From Bombyx mori (Eukaryota > Arthropoda > Insecta > Lepidoptera > Bombycidae), in assembly GCF_030269925.1 (NCBI RefSeq), contig NC_085110.1, forward strand, positions 4,898,001 through 4,962,000: a DNA stretch of 64,000 bases, in the 5' to 3' direction. A program made the position numbers and the translations under genes. The notes beneath the pieces were generated by a model. It did no database searches. It was given only the letters and a program-made list of their open reading frames with translations, and was not told the origin of the DNA. Of this stretch, positions 11,370 to 24,700 are shown piece by piece (positions within the stretch are counted from its first letter, which is position 1; each line of letters begins with the position of its first letter).

Positions 11370-11400
<31 letters not shown>
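11004..11400 (+). mobile_element. 5'-truncated LINE insertion (jockey-type subfamily 2) with TSD
   Basis: A 397-bp insert ends in a run of about 30 A and is bracketed by a 13-bp target duplication, GAACTAACTCACG (10991-11003 and 11401-11413). It has the stem-loop CCCGCTGAG / CTCAGCGGG (11157-11190) of the jockey-type 3' UTR. Its distal 3' UTR differs from the intact element (GCTCGCCCACCTGTCCTGGT), as in the copy at 20 kb. The intact tail and TSD suggest a fairly recent insertion. Confidence 0.85.
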
Positions 11401-11405
<5 letters not shown>

Positions 11406-11844
11406 AACTCACGAGGGTTCAGCTATTTTCTGTTTTACATAATATCACTGTTTTTAGTTGTACATACGTGCCGAAGCGCGTCGCGTTTTTTTTTTTAAAG
11501 CTCGTTCATGTTTTATTTTTTAATACGCTTCCATTATTATAACTAGAATTACATCTACTTATGTAACTGAATGTTTCAATGTAATTTTATCCACTTCTAG
11601 CGTCTGATTAACTTGCACGTTTGCACATGTGTCTGATCGATGACGATGCAATAATATATGTATATCCTCACAGAGATAAAAAAATGTAATAAATTTTTTA
11701 GTTCCATTACTTTTATAGGTAGTGTTTTTTTATTGTTTAAAACGATTGGTACGTTACAATTAGAGCAGTGATAACAGCAGTCATGCCTACAAGGTTCATA
11801 TACCCATGGCGATTAAGAACATTGGTACTGCAACTCTCCATTTT

Positions 11845-12048
11845 TTAGCCCACTGAGTTTCAAGCTGGGTCTTCTCAGTGGGTCGCGATTCCGATCCGGT
11901 GGTAGATTCTGCTCTTGTAGTAGTAAGTAATGCTCTTGCTAGGGCTAGTGTTAGCAAATTCTCTCAGGTTAAACCCGTGAGATCACCTACCCGTCCCGGC
12001 GTGGCTGGAATAGCCTTTTAGACTACCAGCAAATAAGTGGAAAAAAAA
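11845..12048 (+). mobile_element. Jockey-type LINE 3' UTR fragment
   Basis: Stem-loop CCCACTGAG / CTCAGTGGG (11849-11882), then GATTCCGATCCGGTGGTAGA, TTGCTAGGGCTAGTGTTAG and a short A-run. No coding part is retained. Confidence 0.75.
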
Positions 12049-12049
12049 C

Positions 12050-12735
12050 TAAATTTGTTTTGAAGATTATTTTGAGTACCACCCTATTATTTCGGTTCGA
12101 TTGGTGGGATGTCGTTATACTATACAATTAAGACTAGAATGTTATGTTTATTCGATGAATCCTTAACACCGTAATCTATATTTTTTTTAAATCGTAGATG
12201 CGTGATATAGCCCCTGGTCTACCTGCTATTAAGTGGTTACCGGAGCCTATCACGCCGCGTCTTCATGTTTGACGCCGTCAGTTTTCCCCGGAACGTCATT
12301 CATATTTCTTCCGTTTTCCGCACACAATATTTCGTCTGAATCTCAAGACTCCAAATAGACTATTGAGGAGCACCGAGCAAACTCGCTATATAGCGAATTA
12401 ACACTATTCACGGGAAGTTTTCAAAGAGGACTACTCTCATACAATTTGGTCGCATTCATAAAGATTCACTCCTTAGCTGGCGGCTGAATAGCTTTATGAA
12501 ACGTTCTATATTGAACGCGTTCGAGCTTTTAACTTAATTTCGTTGTCGTCACGAGAATGAATTAGCTAATTTGGTTCATTAAAATTGCGACTTGTGAACA
12601 TTACGAGCGTCTCTAATCAATCAATAATAATACTAGCGGAACGAATGCGTATTCGTTAAAATACGGTTTTTGTTGAATATTATAACTTCTATTTCTTGGA
12701 GAAATAGAAGGATTGTCGGATGGAGGATGACGATA
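12050..12735. other. Mostly unique DNA
   Basis: Around 12190-12250 there is a faint minus-strand SINE-A tail remnant (TTAAGTGGTTACCGGAGCC). The rest is unassigned. Confidence 0.4.
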
Positions 12736-12845
12736 AGCAGCGGCGTGCCTCTGCCCCTGGCATTGCTGAAGTCTATGGGCGACGGTAACCACTCACCATC
12801 AGGTGGGCCGTATGCTCGTCTGCCTACAAGGGCAATAAAAAAAAA
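12736..12845 (+). mobile_element. LINE family B 3' tail
   Basis: GCAGCGGCGTGCCTCTGCCC through CTGCCTACAAGGGCAATAAA and an A-run. Confidence 0.8.
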
Positions 12846-12849
12846 GATT

Positions 12850-13380
12850 TTATTTTTAAAGCAGTCTTTGATTACAAGTAACTAGGTAGATATAATGTTA
12901 GATATAATAGATATAATGAAATGTTAATGAATGTAATATGGATGCAAAATCAGAAGTAAATGAAATAAATAAATAAATAGCCTAATCGGAAGAGTCTAAA
13001 TGTTTGAAAATTACCGAAAACATTCCGATAGCACCCTAGAAGAAGCAATAAGAAGTTTTTTTGTTTACGATTATGCAAACTAGCTGGAAATTGTTACGAC
13101 TTGATTCTTCAAAAGTAAGAAAACAGCACGTGTCATGTACATATTTCGTTGTTTCTCAGAACTCATCAGGGATGAACGTGAATAAAATTTGGAAGTTCTT
13201 TCACGTTTTTTTTTGATATTTTTTAAACTGAATTTATTGATATTAGTGAAATTAATTTAGTTGAACTAATGTAATATTTGCGGGGCTGATAATGCCTTCT
13301 ATATCTGCGATAGTCAAAATTATACTTTGAAGAGAGTTAGGTTACCCATCAAGAATTTAGTTATCCAATCTCTATAATAA
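12850..13380. other. Unique AT-rich interval with short AAAT microsatellite
   Basis: A short (AAAT)n stretch lies near 12960-12980. No gene seen. Confidence 0.4.
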
Positions 13381-13668
13381 TATATAAAAATGAATTGCTG
13401 TTTGTTAGTCTCGCTAAAACTCGAGAACAGCAAACCCGATTTGGCTAATTTTGGTCTTGAATTATTCGTGGAAATCCAGAGAAGGTTTAAAAGGTAGATA
13501 AACATGAAAATGCTCGGAAGTAAATAAAAATAACGATTTTGTTTTCCCTTTGATGTGTCCCCCGTCGGACGGATTCCTTTAGTTTGTTTTAAGTTTATTT
13601 TATTATACAAAAGTTTAGGTCTTTTATTTATCGATTGAGGCACTACGAAGTCTGCCGGGTCAGCTAGT
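13381..13668 (+). repeat. Short repeat C, copy 1
   Basis: Starts TATATAAAAATGAATTGCTG and ends CTGCCGGGTCAGCTAGT. Both ends coincide with those of the copies at 37.4 and 47.2 kb, so these are defined element termini. The open frame across it is not conserved as a protein. Confidence 0.75.
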
Positions 13669-13669
13669 T

Positions 13670-14780
13670 CACAATAAAAAGTAACGCCGACCTTGTTTAA
13701 TAAAATCAGCAATTCGTTCACTTGATCTTTGGCAGAAAATGTTGATAATTAGCATATTCCTTTATCAAGACTTTGTGTAAATAACGATCTCATGACGAAA
13801 ACCGCGTTTGTACCGTCGCGTATCACGCATATCTCGTCTCGTCCTTAAAATGTGTATGTATATAGATATCGAAACAATGAACGAAGAATTCGCATAAACT
13901 TTCAACATATGTACGTGCGAAGCTGCGGGAAAAACTAGTATTGTTACATTTCTACTACAAATAATTCTGTAGTTGTCTAACCTCTATGTGTAACCTCCCT
14001 ATAATGCAATTATTTTTTTATAATGTGCAATATGTTAAAAAAAAAATTAATGCAAAACTAACACAAAGGAAGCCAGGGGAAACAACTGGTTATGAATATA
14101 AAGCTCCTCGGGGCATCTCCCAGCCGACTTTGAATAGTGTTAATTTACTATTGAATCGGTACAACTCCCGCGTGTGAGACTTCAATAGGCGCCTCGTTCG
14201 ACATCAGAAACGCGAAATTCTATATGGAAAATGTGGAAAATATAAATAGAGCCGGCAAAAAGCGACTCGAAAGGAGGGTGATTTTCTAAAGGCTTCAGCC
14301 GTTTCAATAGGCCACTGTTTAACGTTGCTCATTGAGCGATATTTTCTGATTTCCATTTAAAATACAAGAGACTCTTTGTACAAACAGGTACGTCTACTTT
14401 CCTTAAAGAGCAATACGTAACTTTTAAAACATCTTCACTTGTAAAGGAGAAAGGTTTCGGACTGTAAAGGCTAGCTAATGATTGTGGTTCGTTTTTTAAA
14501 AGTACTTCAAAACCCCTTTATCGTTTACTACTTGTATTCAAATACACTTCAGAAGAGTAGTGTGGTTGATCGATTGCATTAGAATAATTTTAAAATGGTT
14601 TTTGGTTTGATTGAGCAGGACACGAATCTCTTGTAATAAAATATAATTTGTCTCTGTGGCATCCAGAATATTGTATTTTTATTTTATCTGTCTTTTCCGT
14701 CATACATAAAAAATATAGGTACTGTTTATCCTTTCAGTGGAAGTCACTACGCTACCATCGATACCACCATTCTTATTTGC
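13670..14780. other. Unique AT-rich interval
   Basis: No gene, RNA or repeat supported. Confidence 0.4.
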
Positions 14781-14784
14781 TCAT

Positions 14785-14905
14785 TTGCTGAGCTGATGAA
14801 CTCACGACCCACTTAGTATTTGCTCTTGCCAGAGCCCATAGACATCACCAGGTGCAAGACGCCACGGATCTTGGGACATGAGATCGATGTCTCCAAAAGA
14901 GCTGT
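14785..14905 (-). repeat. Old SINE family A remnant
   Basis: GAACTCACGACCCACTTAGT, then CAGAGCCCATAGACATCACC and a diverged GAGATCGATGTCTC segment. Strongly diverged. Confidence 0.45.
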
Positions 14906-16260
14906 CAATTTCAAATTAGAAAGCATGAATGCTTTTTCGACAAAATTAGGGAAAATAAAGTATCTATTAAGATTACTTTTCGATATCCTATCATAAATTA
15001 CGGACTCCTAGATTTCTATTACGGCATGTCCTCCTTCAAATTAGGATTAAGGAGAGTATTTTGCATAGACGAAAGTGAACTGTGTTACCACCATGGTACA
15101 ACTCGTTTGCCAACTAAGTTTTTTACAAACATTTTCAGAAGCCTAAACAATACCAAAAATCTTAATGACTAAAGAAAACATACTACGGCTGTTCTTTTAA
15201 ATTCTGAATAATAAAAATCTACGCATTCGGCTTCTGTGCCGGAAGTTGTGTTACAATAAAATGTCAACTTTTTCAGCGAGCTCTATAAAAGTTAAACTTG
15301 AAGACAAAAGTAAATGGATAAAGCCAAGCGAAACCCAACAGTTTCCGTTCACGTTGACCTTTTCGTACGACGTTACAGAAAGTTCTGGAAAGAAAATTAT
15401 TGCGATATAATTCGATCAATAAACATAACATAGAATTGCGTGGGGCACTCAAAAAGTTTTGCGAAACGACATATTAATTGGCTTCAAGTTAGAATTTTAT
15501 TTTAATGTTCTTCTGTGTTATAATGTGTTTGAACATGTTTTTGTATGCAATAAAGCACCTTTCTACAAAATATTTTTGGATGACGGAATAATAATAGGTC
15601 GAATAATCGAAACATTGAATACTCATAATACTCATAATAATTTAGTTCAATTTGAACGAAAATTTAACATACTCATAACTATTGATTGTCAGAATAAGCT
15701 CTACTACTGGATCCCAAAACCGATTTGAAGACGACTTGAGAAGCTTGTTATCCTATCGCTACGTAGAAAATGTTTGAATACAAAAAAAACTATTATTTCA
15801 AATTTAGAATAATGATATACACCTCATTCCCAAGCAATGTCATTTAAAAGTCGATGTTTGTAAATTCAACATAGATTACGAAGTGGCTTGACTGATTTCG
15901 ATGAAATTATCAGGAAACGGTTAGATTGGCCAAGCGGGTGATCCTCTGAGGTTTGGCAGCCACCGCATCAACAACAAAGTTCAACCAGCAAAGTGAGCCT
16001 GATTTAATAATGAACTTATTAACTCTTCCGATGCTGCCATTATATCGTACGATAATGAATCTGTTTTACATCTGATGTTGAATTTAATTTAAAATGTCGA
16101 ATAGGCTGGATAAGTATATAAATGAAAAATATATAGCTTAGAAATTTGAGTGGTGACTATTTAGGAAATTTCTTATCTAGGAGGTTTTGGTCGTGCACAT
16201 GAAGTATCTAGCCACGAAGCCCGGTCTCGTCGTTTCATTTTTGATGCAATTTGGAAAAAA
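14906..16260. other. Unique AT-rich interval
   Basis: An 89-aa frame (15459-15728, plus) has no recognisable motif and is extremely AT-rich in coding. It is not called a gene. Confidence 0.4.
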
Positions 16261-16264
16261 GCAA

Positions 16265-16455
16265 GGCGGTTATGAATTCATAGACATCATAATATGAATG
16301 TCGCCAACCAGTTTGCAACCTAGGGTTGGAATCTCAACTGAATTGGATGCCTCCCTTTCAAACATAACCCATGATTGTTTCGCGGTCGAAATTGTCAGGT
16401 TGGTGGTACATACCTATACTACGACACTACAATACGATCTACCACCCGTAAATAG
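16265..16455 (-). repeat. Old SINE family A remnant
   Basis: GAATTCATAGACATCATAAT, a diverged middle, and a TACGATCTACCACCCGTAA-like 5' edge keep the family order but with heavy divergence. Confidence 0.4.
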
Positions 16456-16459
16456 TTAA

Positions 16460-17200
16460 AGTGGAAATTCTGGGACAGTTCTTTTATGCAAATACATAAA
16501 TATCAATCAATGTCAATTTCTTAAAATTCGTGGTATTCAATTACACATTTACAGAAAAAACCTAGTCTACTATTATAAGAAGAATATTTAGCAAATAAAC
16601 AAATATTATTATAATCAATAATATCATATTGATTTTATTAAATTTTTAATAATTTTATCTGACACTGTGGGATTTAACCTATCTAGATTCTCATTCGTAG
16701 CCCGGATGAATTGGTGAGAGATTTTGTAAAATACACGATCGCGTAATACGAATATTAATGATATGTTCAATGCTGCCAGAGCTTTAACAGTTAATCCAGG
16801 AATAATCGTGGCCCCCACTCTGATTCAATAAGACGAAAGGAAAGAAAAAAGTTGTCTTTGAAATGTTTGTCTGTTTATTTTGGTTTGTATCCATGTTTGT
16901 AATACGTAATGTAGTCAAACTTGGTTGAGCGAAAATTACACGACCGAGAAAAAAATTGAGGCTAATTTCCAGATGTGTTCCAGAAAATCTCTCAATCTTC
17001 TAAAAGTAAAAAACAAAAAACCTCGACAAGAGTAATTCGTTTTTCGTTGTATACCTCTGTAAGTGACCACGCCACTTGTCTCGAGAAACATATGAACGAC
17101 AGTTGAGGATATTCATTACTTGCTATTTATCACACATGATTGAACCGCTGTCTTATGATAGTCAAATTACTTGAAACTACTACTACAACTAGCATTGTTC
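16460..17200. other. Unique AT-rich interval
   Basis: Nothing recognised. Confidence 0.4.
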
Positions 17201-17432
17201 TTTTTTTTATTGCTTACGTGTGTGGACGATCTCATGGACCATCTGGTGTTAATACCTACCTACGACGTAAATGCTGCCACCTACCCTGAGACATATGTTC
17301 TAAGTCTCAGTATTAACAGTAGAACGGCTGCCTTACCCTTCAAACCGAAACGCATTACTGCTTCACGGCAAAAATAGGCAGGGTGGTAGTACCTACCCGT
17401 GCGGACTCAAGACGTTCTACCACCAGTAAAAA
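17201..17432 (-). mobile_element. SINE family A copy
   Basis: T-run plus ATTGCTTACGTGTGTGGACG, then CCGAAACGCATTACTGCTTC and GACGTTCTACCACCAGTAA. Body only, with a small deletion near the tail. Confidence 0.8.
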
Positions 17433-17439
17433 CACCAGT

Positions 17440-18380
17440 TTCTGTATCGTATTACTTTTATTCGAATAACCAAATATTAGAGGAATGCGAATGAACCAAG
17501 CTAATACTTCACGCAGTACGTCCAAGTCAACCTCTGATAGCTTCATACAGGTCGAGAGCGTGTGTAATGTCAGGGAATACACAAGTGATTAATATCGTTA
17601 AGAATCATGCGAAGACGTCTACTGACCGAAATGATTTGTCAAAGAAGTAAGCACTTGAGTTCAGATTCTCCAACATTTTTTTTAATACTCCTTACATGTT
17701 GATGTATAGAACAAAATCTTGGATATTCTGCTTTATCAATTTCTTACGGATAGAACACAGATAGTGTAGCTAGCACAGTAGCTTCATGAAGAAAAACTGA
17801 ATCTTTGAACATTTTTCTTAATACCTTTAACTTTTACTATATAATGGTGCTTACTTTAGATATTATGTGTTAGATCACTATACTCAGGTTTTGTCTTTTC
17901 TGATATACTTAAAATATGAATTTATGAGGTGACGTAATATTTTGCCACAATCAGGAAGATTTTATTGAAATCGCAACACTGTGTGGTCGCGGACACGTGC
18001 CGTCTGAGGCAATAGCTCCCCGTGGCTTTTAATTTCGTTCTATTCATGATATGAAATATTCGAGCTTACCCTAATTAACCTGATTATTCATTTGATTTTT
18101 ATGTACATACAGAATGTGTTGCGGTATGTGTCAACGACTACTTAATTTAATGATTTATTTTCAAAATTAAATTTGTTGTTAATGACAATTCATGTTGTAG
18201 AAGAGTTCGTCGTGGCTTAAAGTATCAAGCGAAGCGACCACAGAAATAATATCAATTATTTATTTCTGTCAGCGACAGTGTCGGGGTTCAAATCCCGCAG
18301 GCACAAGCCTCGTGCTTATATGTACCGAGATCTCGTAATATATTTTGGTTTTTACAAAGTGTAATTCAGAAAATGTGTTT
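17440..18380. other. Mostly unique DNA, possible tRNA-like SINE head at 18190-18320
   Basis: GTTCGTCGTGGCTTAAAGTA and GGGGTTCAAATCCCGCAGGC resemble A- and B-box regions of the SINE-A head. An unrelated AT-rich segment separates them and no body follows. It is not a tRNA gene. Confidence 0.35.
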
Positions 18381-18384
18381 TTTT

Positions 18385-18690
18385 GACTACCTTATTACCA
18401 AAAGCCTCGAGGTGCTACGGGGCTTAGTCTGAGAGACTGCTATCATGCGTCCTAGCAAGAGCAGTGCTTCGCAGAATCTACTATCGAATCGGAATCGCGA
18501 CCCATTGAGAAGATCCGGCGAGGAGCTCAGTGGATTGTGTCTGTGGGTTGAATTGCACGTCGAATCTATGGTGACATTCGACGAGTTAGACAAGAACGAT
18601 GACCGATACATGAAATACACCGAGAGTCGATCGAGAGGATCCGAAATGACGTGTTGAGGGTGTCGGTGACTGTGTTGCCCGGCCGTCTCG
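18385..18690 (-). pseudogene. Jockey-type LINE 3' end, diverged
   Basis: Keeps the order of the intact element at 48.1-48.36 kb: GAGCAGTGCTTCGCAGAATC, the stem-loop arms (CCCATTGAG 18501-18509, CTCAGTGGA 18526-18534), then degenerate ORF2 C-terminal sequence and GAGGATCCGAAATGACGTGT. Confidence 0.7.
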
Positions 18691-18699
18691 ATGGGATTC

Positions 18700-19735
18700 C
18701 ATAGGGATTAAAATATATATTTAAAACTGTGAAAATAATTATTTGTGTTACAATATAATTAAATTTTCCTTACATTAATACCGCGAAATGTAAATAACCG
18801 TTTAACAAATAAAATGATATCGCAACAATAGCGATACGATCCCGCTTTTATTCAACACCGGAGAACATCTTCAGTTCTCTGTAGGTATTCGTGATTTCTT
18901 TGATTCGTGCCCATTGTGCCCCTGATAAAGGACACTTTTCAGTTTCTGCCGTTTGAATGAATACACCCATTATGTCTACACAAAAGTGGATATTCCAAAC
19001 AAAAACATCATTGCTGCGGTTATTACGGAGTAAAAAACAATTCATATTCCATTATGATTTCGAACAATGCCTAGTTGGTGAAAATGTTATTTTGTCGCAA
19101 ATTTCGTCGGATATCGATCGACGTTGGGGCGTTCAGGCTCACAAGGTTTTCACTTTTGATGGTTCGATGTACTTTGATGAATTATCTGTACATGAGATCT
19201 TTGGACTTTAGTATTTGATATACTAACAGAAACAACTACAAAATTGAATCGTAGTTTGTAAGATTAGCTTGTTTTATAATTTTGTCACTTCAACATTTGG
19301 CTCTAATGGCTTTGAAGCGGATTGCAGTCATAACGCAGCGTTTTTTATTAGAATTTCTCGAACACTACGGTCAGGCCTACAAAAACAAATCCCATGCGTG
19401 GGAAAAGTAGTACAGGCCTCATTATAAAAATAAATATTGTTTCCTTAAGGTCATTACTTATTGACGACTCTCTCGGGCGCAAGGACTTTTCTCAAAACGT
19501 AATCCTTTTCAATAAATCCTATATGTTTGATTAAATGTAAACTGATCGTATTTTTCATTATTCACGAATAACCTATCTATAACTTTCAACAGAAACAAAA
19601 ACCGATCTACCGATCATGAGGATGACTATATAGGTATATTTAATCGATTGGTAAAAGCCTCATCAGTAGTTCGAGACGCGTGGGCTTCAAAGTTGAAACC
19701 AGCCTGATGTGAATCGATTATCTAGGGCATCTGTT
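18700..19735. other. Unique interval with unassigned overlapping reading frames
   Basis: Two opposite-strand frames (18848-19045 minus, 18957-19211 plus, the latter 84 aa) have no domain I recognise. The base composition here is less AT-rich than the flanks, so a decayed gene or element is possible. Confidence 0.35.
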
Positions 19736-19737
19736 TT

Positions 19738-19812
19738 TACTGATGGCATGACCTCTTGTGAGTCCGCACGGGTAGGTACCACCGCCCCCTGCCTATTTCT
19801 GCCGTGAAGCAC
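19738..19812 (+). repeat. SINE family A 5' fragment
   Basis: GACCTCTTGTGAGTCCGCAC, GGTAGGTACCACCGCC and TTTCTGCCGTGAAGCA, then the family ends abruptly. Confidence 0.65.
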
Positions 19813-19939
19813 TGTTCCTTGATGGATCTTTCCAGAAAGACCGTTTCAGTAACATTGATACTTAATTACGAATCGAACCGGAAACTCCTGTGGTCAGCGT
19901 CAGAACGGTACTTTGGTAAGCTATGCATCATGATAATCG

Positions 19940-20365
19940 TCTTATCGCTGCCGCCGCTGACTACTCCCCGACTCCTGCCCACGGAGGAGCCAGTCACCGT
20001 CGATGCCTTAGACAATTCCTTACAGATCCATCAGATCCATTAACTTCAGAACTAGACGCTTTCTGCTCTAACACTAGGAGCCGGCTTAGGGACTCTGGTA
20101 ATCGTACACAAGGAACTCGGCAGAGTTCAACATGCTACCTAACTCATACATCAGCTCGCTGAGTTTCTCGCTGGATCTTTTCAGCGGGTCGCGATTCCGA
20201 TTAGGTGGTAGATTCATTCGCGAAGAAGCTGCCTTTGGGTTGATAGGTGTCCTCCGGAGGCGCTTGGGCTGCTATTAGCAAAACCCTTCGCTCCGGGCTA
20301 AGCCTTTGCTCGCCCACCTGTCCTGGTGAAACTGGGAAAGTCCACGTGACACAAATAATTCTTCA
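19940..20365 (+). mobile_element. Jockey-type LINE subfamily 2, 5'-truncated 3' end
   Basis: Closest in order to the insertion at 11.0 kb: CAGATCCATCAGATCCATTA, a stem-loop with arms CTCGCTGAG (20155-20163) and TTCAGCGGG (20180-20188), CTCCGGAGGCGCTTGGGCT, GCTCGCCCACCTGTCCTGGT. No clear poly(A) or TSD, so it is older. Confidence 0.75.
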
Positions 20366-21780
20366 TTAAAAAATTTAAGGAAGCTAAACATTGGATGAGA
20401 ACTTGTCAGTGCAGCTTATTTATTCCACTGCAAATTCGTGTTCCGGTGTGAGAGGAAGATTGCATGCAATGCAATGGATGTCTCAAGGATGATGTCAGGC
20501 GATGACGTCAGAGTTGTTTGAGTTTTAGTAGTAAGTAAGCTCATAATGAGCACACAGCCGTCTTCAGCAGAGAATAATAAATAAAATGTATAAACTAAAG
20601 CGATTCTAGATATTTTTATAATATAATTTTGATCTAGTAATGTAGACAGGAATACAATAAAAATAGATCTTAATACAAAACTGTTCAGAGAATTAAATAA
20701 TTTTGAATAGGAGAAATGTTAGTAATATTAAATAGACGTAGGTATCTAACTGGTAGGTGAGGCTACTGCTCACCGTGGTCACCCTTTCTCCTAGTTATCA
20801 GCATCCCACAGACAGAGCCAAGTCACACCTCCAAATACAATATAATAAAAATTTTAAATTGTTGGATATCTTTATAGTCATAATAAGAAAATTTGAAATT
20901 AATGTATGAAAAGCCAAGCCTTAAGAAAGTAGCGTCATCTATAAGCTCATTGTAATAATCTTAACATACATAGCAGAGCCATCTAGGATTGGTCGAGGCA
21001 TTTTCAACAAGTCAAGTATAGATGGCGCTATCTCGTTTTGACGGAAATTGTCCCATTTAAACGTGTACTTTGGTTTTGAACTATTTCAACCAGATGGCGC
21101 TTCTGTACATGTCGGCCATTTTGTTGGGATTGCATTGCAAATATTGTATGTATAGTATAAAAATGTACTTGTACTTTGTTAGTTAATTTGACAAAGTACT
21201 TATTGATTTTAATTGCTAAGGGCGAGTATGGTCTCTTTGGGTATATAACAAAGAGAAAATGAAAATTGTTTGAAAATTTACATAAATAACTAAATTATTA
21301 TCAAGTAGTCAATGAAAACAATGAACATAGGTAGAGTTAGAGGGTCAGGTGGTGCACAAAATAAGATAAATATGGTGGTAAATTTGACTTTCGGGCGAAA
21401 TTAATTTATTACGTATTAAAACAAACGGATAATTGCAAATACCTAGCAAATAGTATTTTTTCTTTTTTGTTAACTTCTAACCTTTAAATATTTTCCCAAA
21501 TGTTTAATTCGCAATTCGTTAGCATCGTATCAATTTATTTGTTGCTGGCTTCAAGCCAAAGATAAATGACCTATGATATCAAAACGTGATCACCTTACGC
21601 GTTATCGTTTATAAATTATTCCAATTGTAAGATTAAAAAAATACAATCTATTTCTGCTCTCCTACATCATTAAATTTATTTATAAACGACGTAGGCGAGC
21701 GATGTTTAGCTTTAGTCGAATCACGATATATCAGTATTCTTGTCTACTATTAATAGGTATATAAATGAAAACACATTCTT
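20366..21780. other. Unique interval with paired AGATGGCGCT motifs
   Basis: Two same-strand AGATGGCGCT blocks (21020-21029 and 21092-21101) match the core of the CTCF motif. The stretch at 20755-20830 may be a very old family-B remnant. Otherwise it is AT-rich with no gene. Confidence 0.4.
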
Positions 21781-24700
21781 ACATATAAAAATATTTTATT
21801 AAAAACATTTTGGTAACATTTAATAAGAACACTTAGGTAAAAATAAATCGACCTCAAAATTATTTTAAAAGAACAGCCTGGACTGGAAGTTCACGGAGGA
21901 AGCCGGAACAGCAAAAACTAAAATAAATAAAAACAATGATAACACTCTAGGCAGAGACGTGTCTAATTGACAACCAGAATTAAGGCATCGCAAGAATAAT
22001 TATTTAAGTACGATAAAATACCTACGGCTATTATTATAATTACAACAAATAAACGCCTAGTGTCTATCTTTCAGTTGTGTATGCTCGCGACCCTGTACAA
22101 CTCTCTTGGCAGGGAGCTTACATCGAGTATTATTGCCACTAACATTATTCACATCACACACGAGACATCTTGCTTGCCACTACGTAGTAATTATACACTA
22201 CTAAATACTAAAACATCCCAATTATACGAAGCTAGTTTAAAATTTTACCTAACTAATAATAATAATATTAACATCTTCGGTTAATTTTGATACTAGAATG
22301 ATATAACATCATTAAATATTGTACTCTTAACATTACGCTGGATTAAATTAAATTGAGGAATTAAAACATTTTATACATAATATTGCAAGCATTACTGAGA
22401 TTGTGCACGTTACGTGGTTCGTTACAAACATTAACATTTGATATACTTAGCGTTAGAAGGAAGTTGCTTAATAATATTATACTGAAGTGGACAAGATGAG
22501 ACGAGCTCTCTTCCGATGTTGGAGTCGAGCTGTCACAGCTACATTAAAGGAACAGTCATATAGATTAAATTACGAGCATTGGCACTTTTCAATATTAAAT
22601 CTTAATTATACTCTCGAAATAGCACTGCACATCGATAACCAACTTAAAAACTAAATTCAGATCAGTCATTTATGATATCACATCAAAATAAACAGGGAAA
22701 TACATAATATGTGATCATCGATTGAATATACTATGTAATAATTATTATATTCTTTTCAAAAGAGGTATTAATTTTCTTAAGGGTCACTAAAAATATTGAG
22801 CTCTGCGCCGAGCGCGACGCACTATATCACCATAATACGAGAATAACATTGAACCAATAAGATTTGGTGCCTGGAGTTCGTCTCCCGAGTTATTTCTATT
22901 TCGCTAAACCTACATAATGCTTATCAGATATACGTAATACAGGCCGGAAGTACGTGCGACATCGGTGTCGATATGCATTTATTACGTCAAATTTAGCGTA
23001 GCAACACCGGATGCAGACGTTCTCTGGCTGAACCCTTCATCCTTATACAATTTTGTTATAAAAATACTGTCATTTGACTACAGTTGAATGAAATAAAATA
23101 ACATGAGAACAATACATAGAATAATAAATATTATTATGAATAATATCATGTAATTGATTTGACTAAACATTTTAAAATGCATAAAAATTGTAATGATTGA
23201 AACATTTGTAAAATCATTTAGTATACAACTTTAATTATTCACTCTCGATCAAACAAATAAAATTAGTGATGGAAAGTAATAAATTGATTTTCGATTTTCT
23301 TGTTAAATAAATAATAGCACAACACCCAAATTATTTGGCAATGTGATTTTAAATAAACATTAACAACTACTACCCTCGGCTGCTAAACTTAAAACACAAA
23401 ACTGGAATGCAAATATTGCATCGTACCTCAGCACCTCGCGGCGCTTACATCACAACTAACACTTAGGAGACATGCACAACAACAGCTAGTCTACATCTGT
23501 GCGTTTCGCTCCGAATACTTTCCTTTGAACTACATGCGATTGCAGCTTTGTCACAAAATAATGATAAAAACTAAAAATAATCTGAATGCAACATTGATTT
23601 CATTATAACCAATAACAACCGTGCGAGTGCGCGTGACTGAGGATATAGCACACTAGGCAAGCAAAGACACCTCTCAACAGAACTATACATTCATTATTCG
23701 CAAACAGTTATCATATGAGGTGCCTTCTAAAACAGGCATTAAGTATGTACTCATGTCAGCTGCATTCTGAGATCTATGCTATATGTTCAGTCATTACACA
23801 CTGAATCATAAATAAATATATAAATAAACAATTTGTTTAACATTTTAACTATAATTTTTTTGTGTTCATAGCCCAGTTCGTTGTACAAACACATAAAAAA
23901 CAGACTTGCATTTATGACTCCATCTAAAAATAAAGTATAATTTAATGTAGATCTCTATAAACTGTTGTTGTGGTCATAACATTTTAAACATAGGTCATCA
24001 AAACATAAAAAGAAAATGTGCGGATGTTGGTCCCCTCCAAAATTTGCCGACCGTCAAGCGAACTCCATTTTTATAACAAAGAAAATTTGGAGAACTATAT
24101 AATGTATTGTCTCGTATCAATATTTTATCTTTATAAAAATAACTTTGTGGGAAATATGTCAACATTAATAATAATAGTGTACAAAAAGTCCAGTTCAAAT
24201 TTTAAAGCTGATCTCAACATAGTAGAACTAAACTTGCACAGGAGGACAGTATCAATTAAATTATTGATTAATTTAGTTAGTATGTTATACATTTACTTAT
24301 ATGTTATTCAAGAGACTCACACTATTAAATACCTTGACTAAATTAAAGAGACCATGAATAGTACATTAATATTATATATGCACATACATAGAGATATTGC
24401 CAGTCTGTAACGACACTTATTATAATTTCACTAGGAACCCAGTATCTGGGCAATTCAATGACTCAAACGTTTTAAAACGGTCTGTAACAACTACTAATAC
24501 CTTAGAATATCTAATCACTGCATTAATTTGTGATGATATGCACTGATAACCCATTTGACTATGTTTTGTATGGGCTCGTCATATAATTAAATGAGGTGTT
24601 CAAGCTTTCTCATCAAGTCATATAGGGAGTTTTTGGGAACTGTCTAGATCATAGCTATATGTCATCACTTTTATGTATTAATATGCTCGGACGGTAAAAT

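Noticed and set aside
18190..18320. tRNA-like sequence with GGTTCAAATCCC
   Set aside because: A- and B-box parts are separated by an AT-rich insertion and no cloverleaf can be drawn; probably a SINE-head relic.
24018..24341. 107-aa plus-strand frame inside the 3' UTR
   Set aside because: AT-rich, no motif, antisense to the gene's inferred UTR.
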